Origin: CAIMUS01 sp046347625
Lineage (GTDB): Bacteria; Pseudomonadota; Gammaproteobacteria; Competibacterales; Competibacteraceae
Assembly (NCBI GenBank): GCA_046347625.1
Contig: JAXMFU010000004.1
Coordinates: 62,001-126,000 of the forward strand
DNA length: 64,000 bases
Reading direction: 5' to 3'
The notes beneath the pieces were generated by a model. That model was not told where the DNA came from. It searched no databases and worked only from the letters and a program-made list of their open reading frames with translations. The translations under genes were made by a program, and so were the position numbers. Within the stretch, counting starts at the first letter, position 1. Each line of letters opens with the position of its first letter. Of this stretch, positions 17,753 to 27,634 are shown one piece after another.

Positions 17753-17983
17753 GTTCAACGTTAATTTGAACTTCTCCTGTCACCATTCCACTTCCTGGCG
17801 TCACTCCGCCCCCTGGCGCCACGTCGCTCCCGTCGCCACCCCAATCCCGCCATCGCCGCTAACGCAAGCCGCCCGCTAGGCGGCATCTTTCGCCCGCTGC
17901 CGCTTCCCAGCCAGCGCTATGATCGGTTTTCACCCTTGATGGGCTGAGCAGGTCCAAGCTCCCCTTACCACTCCGGAGCGGTT

Positions 17984-18973
17984 ATGAACGGTCGCACGTT
18001 ATGGCTGATCGCTTTACTGGCACTCCCACCCGTCGTCAGCGCGCAACACTTTTTCAAGGAACACGCCGAGGGCTGGTTCTGGTACCAGGAGCCACCACCC
18101 GTCCTCCTCCAGGAGGAACCGGCTCTTGCACCAGATAAACCAGAACCATCCTCGGCGGCACCACCGGCAGCGCCAGCCGTGGCTTCTGGACCGTCTGCTG
18201 CCGCGGTGGCCTCAGAGGTAGCGCCGCTGTCGACCCCCTGGTTCCGGCAGAACCTGGAGCATTACCGGGATGCAGCCATCGATGATCCCACCGCAGAGAA
18301 CATCAGGACTTATCTGTATCTACAGCGGGTAGCGATGGATAAAGCCAGTCGTTTCGCCGATGCAGTCCAACTGGCGGCTTACCAGGATCCTTTTCTCGAT
18401 GAAGGCGTGCGCCGTCCGCTGGCGTCCTTCGCTGCAGCGCAACAGTCAGAGCAGGCTGGCGAGGCCAGACAGGCCGTGACCCGGTCCCTTGCCGCCATAG
18501 CCGGTATCTGGTTTTTCTACCGCTCGGACTGTCCCCACTGCCACCTGCAGGCCACCGTGTTACAGACGCTGGAGCGGTTGTACGGCTTTCAGGTCTATCC
18601 CATCGCCCTCGACGGGGCGCCGCTGCCCGACCACCTCTATCCTCACTACACCACCGACCAGGGTCAGGCCCGTCTGCTGGGTGTCACCACGGTCCCGGCG
18701 CTGTTCCTGGCACGGCCGCCCGATGACCTGTTGCCGATCGGCTACGGCACCCTGTCCCTCGATCAGCTGCTCAGCCGTATGCTGGCCGTGGCGGCGGAGG
18801 CGGGCTGGATCGACAAGACTGACTTCAACCGGACCCGCCCGGTCAATCTGGACTGGACGCTGCGTACCGATGGCCAGCAGCTCACGGCCGCGATGCTGCA
18901 GAACCCGGCGCAACTCATCCAGTACCTGCGGGCCGGCAGCGATAACGCGCTTCCCTCACCGGGAGCACGCTGA
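17984..18973 (+). CDS. traF: TraF-like conjugation protein with thioredoxin fold
   Basis: A 329-residue periplasmic protein with signal peptide MNGRTLWLIALLALPPVVSA, a HFFKEHAEGWFWYQEPPP start typical of TraF (F-type assembly), a Pro/Ala-rich stretch (residues ~35-75) and a C-terminal thioredoxin-like domain. The latter holds FYRSDCPHCHLQ, with C183-P-H-C186 a potentially active disulfide pair, and a cis-Pro loop at VTTVPALFL. F-plasmid TraF itself lacks CXXC, so this protein may combine scaffold and disulfide functions for pilus assembly. It begins the traF-H-G operon; traH starts one base after its stop. Confidence 0.9.
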   Translation: MNGRTLWLIALLALPPVVSAQHFFKEHAEGWFWYQEPPPVLLQEEPALAPDKPEPSSAAPPAAPAVASGPSAAAVASEVAPLSTPWFRQNLEHYRDAAIDDPTAENIRTYLYLQRVAMDKASRFADAVQLAAYQDPFLDEGVRRPLASFAAAQQSEQAGEARQAVTRSLAAIAGIWFFYRSDCPHCHLQATVLQTLERLYGFQVYPIALDGAPLPDHLYPHYTTDQGQARLLGVTTVPALFLARPPDDLLPIGYGTLSLDQLLSRMLAVAAEAGWIDKTDFNRTRPVNLDWTLRTDGQQLTAAMLQNPAQLIQYLRAGSDNALPSPGAR

Positions 18974-18974
18974 C

Positions 18975-20387
18975 ATGCGCCGTTACTGCCGGTGGTTGGT
19001 TACGCTGGCGCTGCTGGCGCTCCTTGGCCAGGCCCACGCCGATCTGCAGCAACAGATGGACGATATGTTCGGCTCGATGCTCAACTTCAATAATCCAACC
19101 GCCTATCAGGGACAACGCCGGGGGGTGCTGAGCGGCGGTTCGCTGTATCTGCGCAACCGGATCATGAATCCCAACCTGATCACCCTCACCCCACCGTCCT
19201 GGAAAGGCGGCTGCGGCGGCATCGATCTGTTTGCCGGTTCATTCTCGTTCATCAGCGCCGATGAATTCATGCAGCTGCTGCGGGCGGTGGCGGCCAATGC
19301 CCCCGGCTACGCCTTTGAATTGGCGATGAACGCGATGTGCCCGACCTGCCAGCAGGAAATGGCCCGGTTGTCGAACGTGGTGCGGGAACTGAATCAGATG
19401 CTGGGTAATTCCTGCCAGTTGGCGCAGGGGCTGGTCACCGATGCGTTCTCCGCCCTGACCGGCAAACAACAGCAGCAATCCGGCTTGATCGCCACCCTGT
19501 CCGGCGCCGCCAGCGATTTTCTGCAGGGTCTGCGGCCGAGCGATAACAAGAGTCCCACCAAGACGGCACAGGACGCGGCTCCGGCCCAGGTCGACCGGGT
19601 GATCAAGGGCAACGTGGTGTGGCGCGCCCTGAAGGAACGCAACGCCGGCGCCTGGTTTCAATTCGGTGATGATGCGTTGCTGGAAGCCATCATGAGCCTG
19701 ACCGGCTCGATCATCGTCGGCGCTATCCCCAACGGCCAGGAAGAGCACGAAATCAGGGAAATCGAACCGATTCTGACCCTCCAGGATATTCTGGTGGGTT
19801 CCGGTTCCGGCAACCAGCGGCAGATCAGCGTCTGGGCCTGCGACGATCACGCGCCGGACGGTTGCCTGCAACCCCACAAGGATCAGATCGATCTGAAGGG
19901 CATGACCGAGCGTGTCGAAGAAGTTTTGCTGGGCGATGCCAACCAGCAGGGGCTGGTGGCGAAATTCCGCTTCAATATCGGTCCGCCGACGGCGGCGGAA
20001 AAGGCGTTCATGGAACTGGCGCCCGGCTCGGTGGTGGCCATGATCCGCAATCTCGCCGTCAATGACGGCGGCATGGCGATGCTGTTGGCCAAGGAGGCCA
20101 TTCCGGTGATCGCCCTGGAAATGACCTACGAGCTGGTGGAGGACATGACCCGAGCGGTCAGGCAGGCGGCGGCGCTGAATCAGCACCACCTGGAGCCGGC
20201 CATGCGCCGGAAACTGGAGGAGGCGCACCGCCTGCTGGCGGAGGAGCGCAAGGCGCTGCACGACAGCCGCTCGCGCCTGGCCGACCTGATGGCGTTCTAC
20301 AGCAATCTGCGTCTTTCGCTGCAGAACCGCACCTATCAGGCGACCCGCGCTCTGGCACCGTCCGTCTCCAAGCCACCCACTGAATAA
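18975..20387 (+). CDS. traH: TraH-like conjugative pilus assembly protein
   Basis: A 470-residue protein starting at the ATG one base after traF. It has a signal peptide (MRRYCRWLVTLALLALLGQAHA), then DLQQQMDDMFGSMLNFNNPTAYQ, the TraH hallmark, and RRGVLSGGSLYLRN, WKGGCGGIDLFAGSFSFIS and NAMCPTCQQEMARL with conserved Cys. The C-terminus is coiled coil (EEAHRLLAEERKALHDSRSR). TraH is an F-type-specific periplasmic/outer-membrane partner of TraF, TraW and TrbI in pilus extension. It is full length (F TraH is ~458 aa) and intact. traG follows 15 bases later with an AAGAGG site. Confidence 0.92.
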   Translation: MRRYCRWLVTLALLALLGQAHADLQQQMDDMFGSMLNFNNPTAYQGQRRGVLSGGSLYLRNRIMNPNLITLTPPSWKGGCGGIDLFAGSFSFISADEFMQLLRAVAANAPGYAFELAMNAMCPTCQQEMARLSNVVRELNQMLGNSCQLAQGLVTDAFSALTGKQQQQSGLIATLSGAASDFLQGLRPSDNKSPTKTAQDAAPAQVDRVIKGNVVWRALKERNAGAWFQFGDDALLEAIMSLTGSIIVGAIPNGQEEHEIREIEPILTLQDILVGSGSGNQRQISVWACDDHAPDGCLQPHKDQIDLKGMTERVEEVLLGDANQQGLVAKFRFNIGPPTAAEKAFMELAPGSVVAMIRNLAVNDGGMAMLLAKEAIPVIALEMTYELVEDMTRAVRQAAALNQHHLEPAMRRKLEEAHRLLAEERKALHDSRSRLADLMAFYSNLRLSLQNRTYQATRALAPSVSKPPTE

Positions 20388-23300
20388 TATAAGAGGTTGG
20401 CAATGTGGGAGATCTATTCCATTGGCGACTCGGCATTCCTGGCGGCGGTGCTGAACAGCGTGGCGATGATTGCCGGCACCGGCGGCGCGATCGGTCAATT
20501 GGCCGGTATCGGTTTTCTGCTGGCGATCCTGCTCACGGCGTTCCAGGGGTTGATGGCGGAGAACGGCCCCCGCTTTCCCTATCAGCATGTTTTCGTAGCG
20601 GCGGTCGTCTATATGTTGATGTATGGCCCGCAGGCCAAGGTTGCCATCGAGGATGCATACAGCGGCGCGGTGCGGGTCGTGGATAACGTGCCGTTCGGCG
20701 TGGCGGCGACCGGTTCGGTGGTCTCTGCCATCGGTTACCGGCTCACCGTGCTGTTCGAGCAGGCGTTCGCGACGCCCAAAATGACCCAAGAAGGTTTCAC
20801 CAGCGCGCTGGCGTTGCTGCTGGATACCCGCAAAGCCACCTTTGGCCGCGCCAATTCCCTGCAGGCCACCGATGATCTGGAAAAAACCCTGGTCAACTAT
20901 ATCCGTGACTGCACCCTCGTCGGGGTGGATCTCGGCTTGGTGCAGGAGAGCGCCCTCCTGACGGCCGCCAATACCCTCACCGCGTTGCGCTTCGACTCCA
21001 CCCTGTACGGCACGGTGACCCGGTTGCCCGGCGATCCGGCCATTGGCGCCGAACGGGACTGCACCGCCGCCTTCACCCGCATCAGCCAGCATGTCAACGA
21101 CGTTGCCTTTCTGACCGCCTGGGAAACGCAGCTGGCCGGCCTGCTGGGAACCAATCCGTTCAACCGGGCGCAGCAGGCGCTCGATACTATCGTCGGTATC
21201 GGCCATGATGCCCGCACCACGCTGTTCAATACCGTGCTGATGGGTATTTACCTGGAAGGGGTGCGCGCCAAGCACAATGTCGATGGCGACGTCGCCGCGG
21301 CGTTGATTACCGAATCGGCAATTGCGCAGCGTCAGGTGCAATGGGCGGCCGAAGAAACGCTGTTTCAGCGGGCTGTGCGCCCCTTGCTGACCGCTATCGA
21401 GGGGCTGGCCTATGCAGTATCGCCGTTGATGGCTTTTCTGATCGTCCTGGGTTCGATGGGCATCCGCCTAGCGGGCCGTTATCTACTGCTGGCTTTCTGG
21501 ATCCAGCTCTGGATGCCGGTGATGGCCATCATCCATCTGTACACCAATATGGTGGCCACCCATGGGATGGAGGCTCTGGCATTCATACAGGGGATCGATC
21601 CGACCTCGCAGTTGGGACTCGCCGAAGCCTACGCCCGCTTTGCCGACTGGCTGGCCACCGCCGGCATGCTGGCGTCGTCGGTACCGGCGGTCTCGCTGAT
21701 GCTGGTGTATGGTTCTTCCATCACCGCCACCCACCTGGCCAGCCGGCTCCAGTCGGGCGATTACATCAACGAGAAGATCGCCGCGCCGGATGTCCTGGAG
21801 CCGGCGCCCTTCGTCCAGTTGCAACCCCAGTACACCGGTAATCCGACCCGTGGAACCTACCAGACCGGAGCGGAGGAGGTGCTGCCCACGTTCAATCTGG
21901 GCAGAGACGCCTCGGCCAGCCTGACCGATAACGCCAGCGAACTGACGCAAGCCACGCTGACCTACGGCAACGTGCTGGCCAGCGGCGTCAGCCAGGCGTT
22001 CAGTCGTCACCGGGAGTCGTTCGACAGCCAGGCGCTCAATCGCGATCTGGCTACCAGCCAGAGTGCGGTCGATAAGTATCTGTATTCAAAATCGCAGTCT
22101 GCTTTGCAAGCAGTGACTTCTATCAGATCTGCAGAAGAATCTACGACTGGAGCCATGGGTGGTAATGTCAGTATGAGTCCAGGTCAACTGGTTCAAGCTC
22201 TGCAAATGTCCGGCAATAATCTGGCGGGCCTCTCAACAACCTTACAGAGTGCGTTCGGCCTTTCGAAAATTCAATCCGACCAGATCCAGCAGAGCTTCAG
22301 CCGTGAAGTCAACGGTCAGACCGGACTCGATGCCGCTCTGTCCAGCAGTGTACGTTCCGACGTGGCAACCGGCACACGCACGGCCCTGGCCGATCGGCTG
22401 GCTACGGAAGACCAGTCCAAGTTGGAACGGGCCGCTTCCGATCTGGCCAGTAAGAGCCGTGAGTATCAGGCATCCAGCGCTTTCAGCGACCGTCTCCAGA
22501 CCGTGGGTGCGATCTGGTCTGGCGCCGCCGGCGCCCGCATTGCCTCCCATTCTCCACTCATGACCCGACTGGAGCAGACGCTGGACACGCTCGGATTGAC
22601 GCAGGCGGCTCAGCGCCTGGCCGGGCCGACGGGCGTGTACGGCCAACTGTTGCCGGATCGCCAGCAGGCTTTTGCCGCCGCCGGTCTGGCATTGCTGTTA
22701 GGCCATGCCGAGCCCGGCCGTTTGCTGCATCCTATCGACGAAGGGGTGGCCCGTGACGCCGGCTTGCAGCTGCTGGCCGAATCGGTCGACGGTCCCCGCT
22801 TGGCCTTCACCCATGCCGGTGTCAACCAGGGTGTCGCGGATACTGTGACTCCTGGTGCGGCCACGCGGCCAGTCATCGCTGCCGGGCTGGCCGGTCCGCG
22901 ACCGCTGGCTACAGGATTGGGAGATACAGTACAGCAGCATTATGCCGGTACGGAGAGCACGTTGGCCGGCGGTGAACGGGAAGTAACTCAGAGCTATGCC
23001 GCCGGCCAGCAACGGGTCATCCAGGCCCGTGACGCGGCCGCCGCGGCGGAAAGCGCTCAGGCCCTGGAGCAGGCCCGCCAGCAGCTGCGCTCCACCACCG
23101 ACGAGACCCGTCCGGCGGGACGGGTGATCGTCGAGGAGTTCGGCGGTTTTCTGAGCCGGGCAGTGCAAGGGATAGGTTCGGTGGGCAGCACGCTGGGCGC
23201 CGGCGCAGCGGCGATGGTGACCACCTTCGAGAAGGAACGGGCACAGGGTGCCGGATTTTGGGATGCCCTGAGCCGGGCGGTGCAAGCCGTCCCTGAGGGC

Positions 23301-24007
23301 ACCGACGCTGTAGTGCAGGGATGGTATCAGGATCGCCTGGATCATGCCCGCCGCGTGGGCGAAACGAGCGGTCTCCCGCTGACGGAAGCTCAGACCAAGC
23401 TATACGCGTCCGCCTCGCTCCAGGCGCTGGTGGGCCTGGAGGATATGGCGCCGGGCATCGGTGACGCCGTGCAAAAGTTCCTGGCCGGTCCGATGAATCG
23501 ACAAGCCGATATCCAGGCCGTGAAACACGAGTTGCCGGGTGATCCCGATGCCCAGCGGGTGGTGGATGCCATCGAGCGTGCCGCCCGCACCGGTAATGAC
23601 GACTACCTGCGGCAGATTGGGAACTTCAACAGAGCCCTCGATAACAGTCGCCCGTTCTGGCAGGACGGCAGTGCCGCCACGGCGCCCGGCGCCACGGGCT
23701 TTCAAACCTACCTGGGCCGGTTGGAGCAGGAGCGTGGACTACCCGCTGGCGTACTCTGGGCCGTGGCCCGCGCCGAGAGCGGCGAGACGATGCCCGACCC
23801 GAATGCGATCTCCAACAAGGGGGCGCAGGGCATGTTCCAGCTGATGCCGGACACGGCCAGGCGCTTTGGCGTCGATAATCCGTTCAATTCCTGGGAAGCG
23901 GCCCGGGGAGCGGCTGATTACCTCAAGTGGCTGTACGATCGTTACGACGGCAATTTGCAGTTGGCTCTGGCCGGCTATAATGCGAGTGAAAAGAATGTGG
24001 ATACCTA

Positions 24008-25246
24008 CTGGTCTGTTTCAATGATTTTGACAGGTGTTCTTTGGTGGCATATGTTGGCAGAAGGAGGAATACTTATGGCCCATAAATACCTTGTTGACCT
24101 TACCGAAACTGAGCAGGCATACCTGCTCAAGCTGATCCAAAAAGGCAAACCGTCGGCGCGCAAGGTGGCACGTGCGCAAGTGTTGTTGCACGCCGCTGAA
24201 GGGGCGACCGATGACGAGATTGCGCACGCTCTCCACCTCGGTGTCTCGACCGTGCATCGGACCCGCCAGCGTTTTGTTGACGAAGGACTCGTGCCCGCCT
24301 TAAGTGAGCGGCCACGACCGGGCAAGCGGCTGGCGTTGACCGGCAAACAGACCGCGTTCTTGATTGCGTTAGCCTGTAGCACGCCACCAGCGGGACGCCG
24401 CCGCTGGACCCTGCGGTTGCTGGCCGACCGCTTGATTGAACTCCAGCAAGTCGAAGCGGTTTCCCCCGCGACGGTGCACCGCGTCCTAAAAAAAACGACC
24501 TCAACCCGTGGCAGCGTAAAGAGTGGTGTATTCCCACGGTCAGTTCCGACTATGTCTGGCACCTGGAAGACGTATTGGACTTGTATGCCGAGCCATATGA
24601 TGCCCGGCGTCCCCAAGTCTGCTTTGACGAAAGCCCGGTGCAACTGACCAGCGAAAAACGCCACCCCCTGCCGGTCCGACCCGGGCAGTCCGCCTGCTAT
24701 GACTACGAGTACAAGCGCGAAGGGACGGCCAACCTGTTTCTGTTCGTGCAACCGTTGCAGGGCTGGCGCCACGTGAATGTGACCGCGCAGCGCACCAAGC
24801 AAGATTTTGCCCAGCAGATGAAGCTGCTGGTCGATGTCTATTTCCCGACGGCCGAGGTAATCCGGTTGGTGGTGGATAATCTCAATACCCATACGCCAGC
24901 CGCCCTCTACGAGGCCTTTGTACCCGCCGAAGCACGCCGGATCACCCGCAAGTTGGAGTTTCACTACACCCCCAAACATGGCAGTTGGCTCAATATGGCT
25001 GAATGTGAATTCGCCGTCCTGGCCAGCCAGTGTTTGGATCGCCGGATTGCCGAGATTGAGACCTTGCGTCGAGAAGTCTCGGCTTGGCAAACCCAGCGTA
25101 ACCATCACCAAGCGAAGATCAAATGGCAGTTCGGCACCGACTCGGCACGCCTCAAACTCAAGCGACTGTATCCATCAGTAAAGGAACCTGAAGAAGCTCT
25201 TGTACAAGGAGAAGCCTAACCTGTCAAAATCATTGAAACAGACCAC
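24008..25246 (+). mobile_element. IS630-family insertion in traG
   Basis: Perfect 27-bp inverted repeats (24009-24035 and 25219-25245, beginning TGGTCTGTTTCAATGATTTT) bound a 1239-bp element. TA dinucleotides flank it at 24006-24007 and 25247-25248 (the duplication can be read as CTAC), the IS630/Tc1-type target. It carries one transposase in two frames. The insertion is in the SLT-encoding end of traG. Confidence 0.92.
24075..25219 (+). CDS. IS630-family transposase, two frames joined at A8
   Basis: The ATG at 24075 is preceded by AAGGAGG. Frame 1 encodes the helix-turn-helix half (ARKVARAQVLLHAAEGATDD, LHLGVSTVHRTRQRF). At a run of eight A (24488-24495) the homologous reading moves to the -1 frame and continues through QVCFDESPVQL (first Asp), IRLVVDNLNTHTP (second Asp) and FHYTPKHGSWLNMAECEF (Glu) to the stop at 25219. 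The DDE triad is complete. The A-AAA-AAA run is a recognised slippery type, so programmed -1 frameshifting is plausible; a simple indel is the alternative. Confidence 0.85.
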
Positions 25247-25269
25247 TACGGTGGTATTCCCCCGTTCAG

Positions 25270-26455
25270 CAGGGCTGTTCAATGCTAAAGCCCCTTGTAG
25301 GCTAGCAGCCGATTGAAATCGAGGGCATTATCATAGAGTTCGAGGCTGATATTAGTAATGTCGTTGAAGCGTAGCAGGTTAAGGGCGAAGCTGCGCAGCA
25401 TGGCGAAAATGCCGGGGTTGCGACGGATGCGGCTGGCATCCTCACCCAAGGTGACATCCCGGACGTAGTGTGAGCGGTTCTCGATGCCCCAGTGATCGCG
25501 GATGGCCTGGGCCGCGTCGGCCGCTGACAGGGCCACCGTGGATAGGTAATAGGCCGTTTCTTGGCGCGGGACCCAGTGTTTTTGACGGGTATCGAAGACC
25601 TCGGTGTAGCGGTGGACTTCGATCAGGGTGCAGAAATGGTCGTGCCACTCCTCAAGGCCGGCACCGGGCGGCAGGTCCCAGAGCCGGGTGGTACGTTGCT
25701 CAATCCGGTTATGGCGACCGATCTCGTGGCTGTGGTGCTGATCCTGGGGCCGTTGGACAGGATACGTCTCGGTCAGCCGTTCGAATAGGGTCGGCTGATT
25801 CGCTTTCACTTGCACAAGCAGGTGGTTGTGAGTGGCGATGACGGCCTCGACCGTTTTTTTTGGCAATGCAGTGCATCCAGGGTGAATAGTCGCCCGGACA
25901 GACCCAGCTCGTCGATCAACTGCTGGGCGGCAGGAATTTCATGCGATTTGTCGGCAGTACTGATCAGCATATGCCCCAGAATCAGGGTACGCTCGGTGGC
26001 TAGGGCACTGAGGACTTGGATGGCCTTCTGATCTTGGAACCGGTCAAAGCTGCCACGCAGGGTTTTGCCATCGATCGCGATACCCGTCAGTCCCGTGGGC
26101 GATCCTTCCAACACTGCCGCGTGGTGACGAAAGGCCACCTCCACGTCGGCCGGATTCAATCCTTGCAAGGTGTAGCGGATCGCCGTGTGAGCCGGGGCCC
26201 GCTTCCAGTGCAGCCCACACAGGGCGTTCAGTTGCGGCAGCCGGGCCTGGATGAACCGCTGGATCTTGCGGTATGACTTGGCGTCCGACAAGATGGCCAG
26301 AATGCTGAACAACAGCAGGGGTCCCAAGGCGTACAACCGGCCTTGGGGGCGACGATGATCGGGAATGGCGGCAAGAAAGGTCGGCAGCAGCATCGGCGTA
26401 AGCTATTGTTTGAAAACAATAGGATGCCCTAATGGGAGAGCGTTGAACAGCCCTG
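25270..26455 (-). mobile_element. ISAs1-family insertion (copy 1) in traG
   Basis: The ends CAGGGCTGTTCAA (25270 onward) and its exact complement (to 26455) bound a 1186-bp element, flanked by the 10-bp duplication CCCCGTTCAG (25260-25269 and 26456-26465). TSD length and transposase agree with ISAs1. It lies 23 bp from the IS630 element in the same gene. A second copy, opposite orientation and identical over the visible part, starts at 63674. Confidence 0.93.
25285..26393 (-). CDS. ISAs1-family transposase, two frames joined at A8
   Basis: The first frame starts MLLPTFLAAIPDHRRPQGR and has the H-repeat/ISAs1 features (FSILAILSDAKSYRKIQRF, GIAIDGKTLRGSFD with the first Asp). The reading shifts by -1 at eight A (complement of 25854-25861, after LDALHCQKK) and continues TVEAVIATHNHLLVQVKANQ, then IRDHWGIENRSHYVRDV with the Glu and FALNLLRFND. 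ISAs1 transposases are normally one frame, so this may be a one-base change; it may equally be programmed frameshifting on A-AAA-AAA. Confidence 0.85.
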
Positions 26456-26571
26456 CCCCGTTCAGAGAAACGCAGGGTTATGTGCCCAGGGTAATCAGAC
26501 TGATGCGAGGGTGAGAAAGAAGCAACAGATTGCTGATAACTTACGCACATCATTTCAATCTTTCGCTTTCT

Positions 26572-27105
26572 CTACCAGCCACCAAATCGCCGGGGAAATG
26601 GGGGCCTATATGGCCCTGGCACTTTTTTAACCCATCGAATCATAGCACCTTTTTCTACATCCACCTGCAACATGGGTTTCAAAGAAGGTAATGGATGTGG
26701 GTTTAAACCCTGCTGCGCTGCCTGCCTTGATCTGACACGGTACCTACCGGTTTGGTAGATGATCAGCACTGCACCGGCCAGTATCACTACCAGTTCCACC
26801 AGTACAGCACCCAAACCAGCATCCGGCCTGAACATGACGTAAAGCAGCAAACCTGTCATCAGGCACAAGAGGATTATCGCTATACTCCATACAATCACCG
26901 CCATCAATCTCAGCGCAGCGCTGACAGCACGCATGGCCGCTGGTAGATAGCCCAGCTTAGCGGCTAATGTAGCCACCAAGCACAGCAGCAGAAACCCCAA
27001 CCAGTCATACGGCTGGCGTCTGGTCAGCAGGAAGAATCCCAATCCAGTCGCGATCCAGATGAAGGCTGTCTTGAAATACCCCAGTAGTCGGCATGATCTT
27101 TCCAT
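26572..27105 (-). CDS. Polytopic inner-membrane protein beside traG
   Basis: A 177-residue protein with hydrophobic segments near residues 11-27, 32-50, 60-88 and 94-115 (FIWIATGLGFFLLTR, WLGFLLLCLVATLAAK, LMAVIVWSIAIILLCLMTG, LVELVVILAGAVLIIY) and a basic C-terminal tail. GAGAGGG precedes the ATG. I do not recognise the family. It faces traG tail to tail. In F and SXT the gene following traG encodes a small inner-membrane entry-exclusion protein (TraS, Eex); size and topology would allow such a role, but there is no sequence evidence for it and the strand is opposite. Confidence 0.6.
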   Translation of the reverse strand: MERSCRLLGYFKTAFIWIATGLGFFLLTRRQPYDWLGFLLLCLVATLAAKLGYLPAAMRAVSAALRLMAVIVWSIAIILLCLMTGLLLYVMFRPDAGLGAVLVELVVILAGAVLIIYQTGRYRVRSRQAAQQGLNPHPLPSLKPMLQVDVEKGAMIRWVKKVPGPYRPPFPRRFGGW

Positions 27106-27335
27106 ACCAGTAACCCTCTCGACCCGATGTCCACTGAGGACGGTGGTGCAATATACCCGTCGGGATTATACACGGAGGCTCGTGGCTGGGTTTGCTTTAA
27201 AGGCTATTTATAGGGTATTTCGTTATCGTTTGGAACTTGGGCAGGCCGATGAGATTCGAGAGGCGATAACCTTTAGCTTAGATGGTGTGAAGAAATAATA
27301 CTTTAAAAATCAGAAACTTATGTATAATGGTTCAC

Positions 27336-27449
27336 GGCTACCCACTTAAGGCGGGACGGTTCTGGGTAAGGTGCGTTCTACGCACCATATAACACCTGGG
27401 TTTGGTGCGTGGAACGCACCCTACGCTGTCCCGGCTTAAGTGGATACCC
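27336..27449. mobile_element. 114-bp MITE-like element with 9-bp target duplication
   Basis: The terminal repeats are GGCTACCCACTTAAGGCGGGAC (27336-27357) and the complement of 27428-27449 (19 of 22 bases match). Both sides carry the direct repeat ATGGTTCAC (27327-27335 and 27450-27458). Inside are two short palindromes, GGTGCGTTCTACGCACC and GGTGCGTGGAACGCACC. There is no coding capacity. The rest of the 529-bp gap (27106-27634) shows no convincing gene. Confidence 0.75.
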
Positions 27450-27634
27450 ATGGTTCACTAGCTTGTGGAGGATAATTTTTGCTGCTGTTCACAAATAAGT
27501 TTATACAATCAATAGGTTAGTTTATTTACAGCCACTTAGATTGGAAACAATGGATGGATCTGAGTAGGCTAGAGCAACCATAAGGGGCGTGCTCATGCCA
27601 GAGGCTGCTGCAAAGGGCTGGAGTTGCTGTACCG

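Larger units (their letters stand above)
20403..26514 (+). pseudogene. traG: TraG with C-terminal lytic transglycosylase domain, split by two IS
   Basis: The ATG at 20403 has AAGAGG upstream. The N-terminal ~480 residues (EIYSIGDSAFLAAVLNSVAM, several TM helices, LLLAFWIQLWMPVMAIIHLYTN) are TraG, needed for pilus assembly and mating-pair stabilisation. A long Ala/Gln-rich periplasmic region follows, then an SLT domain at about residue 1105 with catalytic Glu (WAVARAESGE, NKGAQGMFQLMPDTARRF, LALAGYNASEKNV). The IS630 element enters after VDTY. Removing both IS elements and one copy of each duplication restores a single frame of 3675 nt (1224 aa) ending GGIPPFRETQGYVPRVIRLMRG. As it stands the frame runs on from TraG into the IS630 transposase, losing only the last SLT residues. 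Confidence 0.88.

Noticed and set aside
19239..21341. 700-codon open frame on the minus strand
   Set aside because: Antisense to traH and traG, both clearly recognisable; the composition is that of a shadow.
27059..27298. 79-codon frame on the plus strand
   Set aside because: It overlaps the 5' end of the membrane-protein gene and its upstream region, has no ribosome site and no recognisable pattern.
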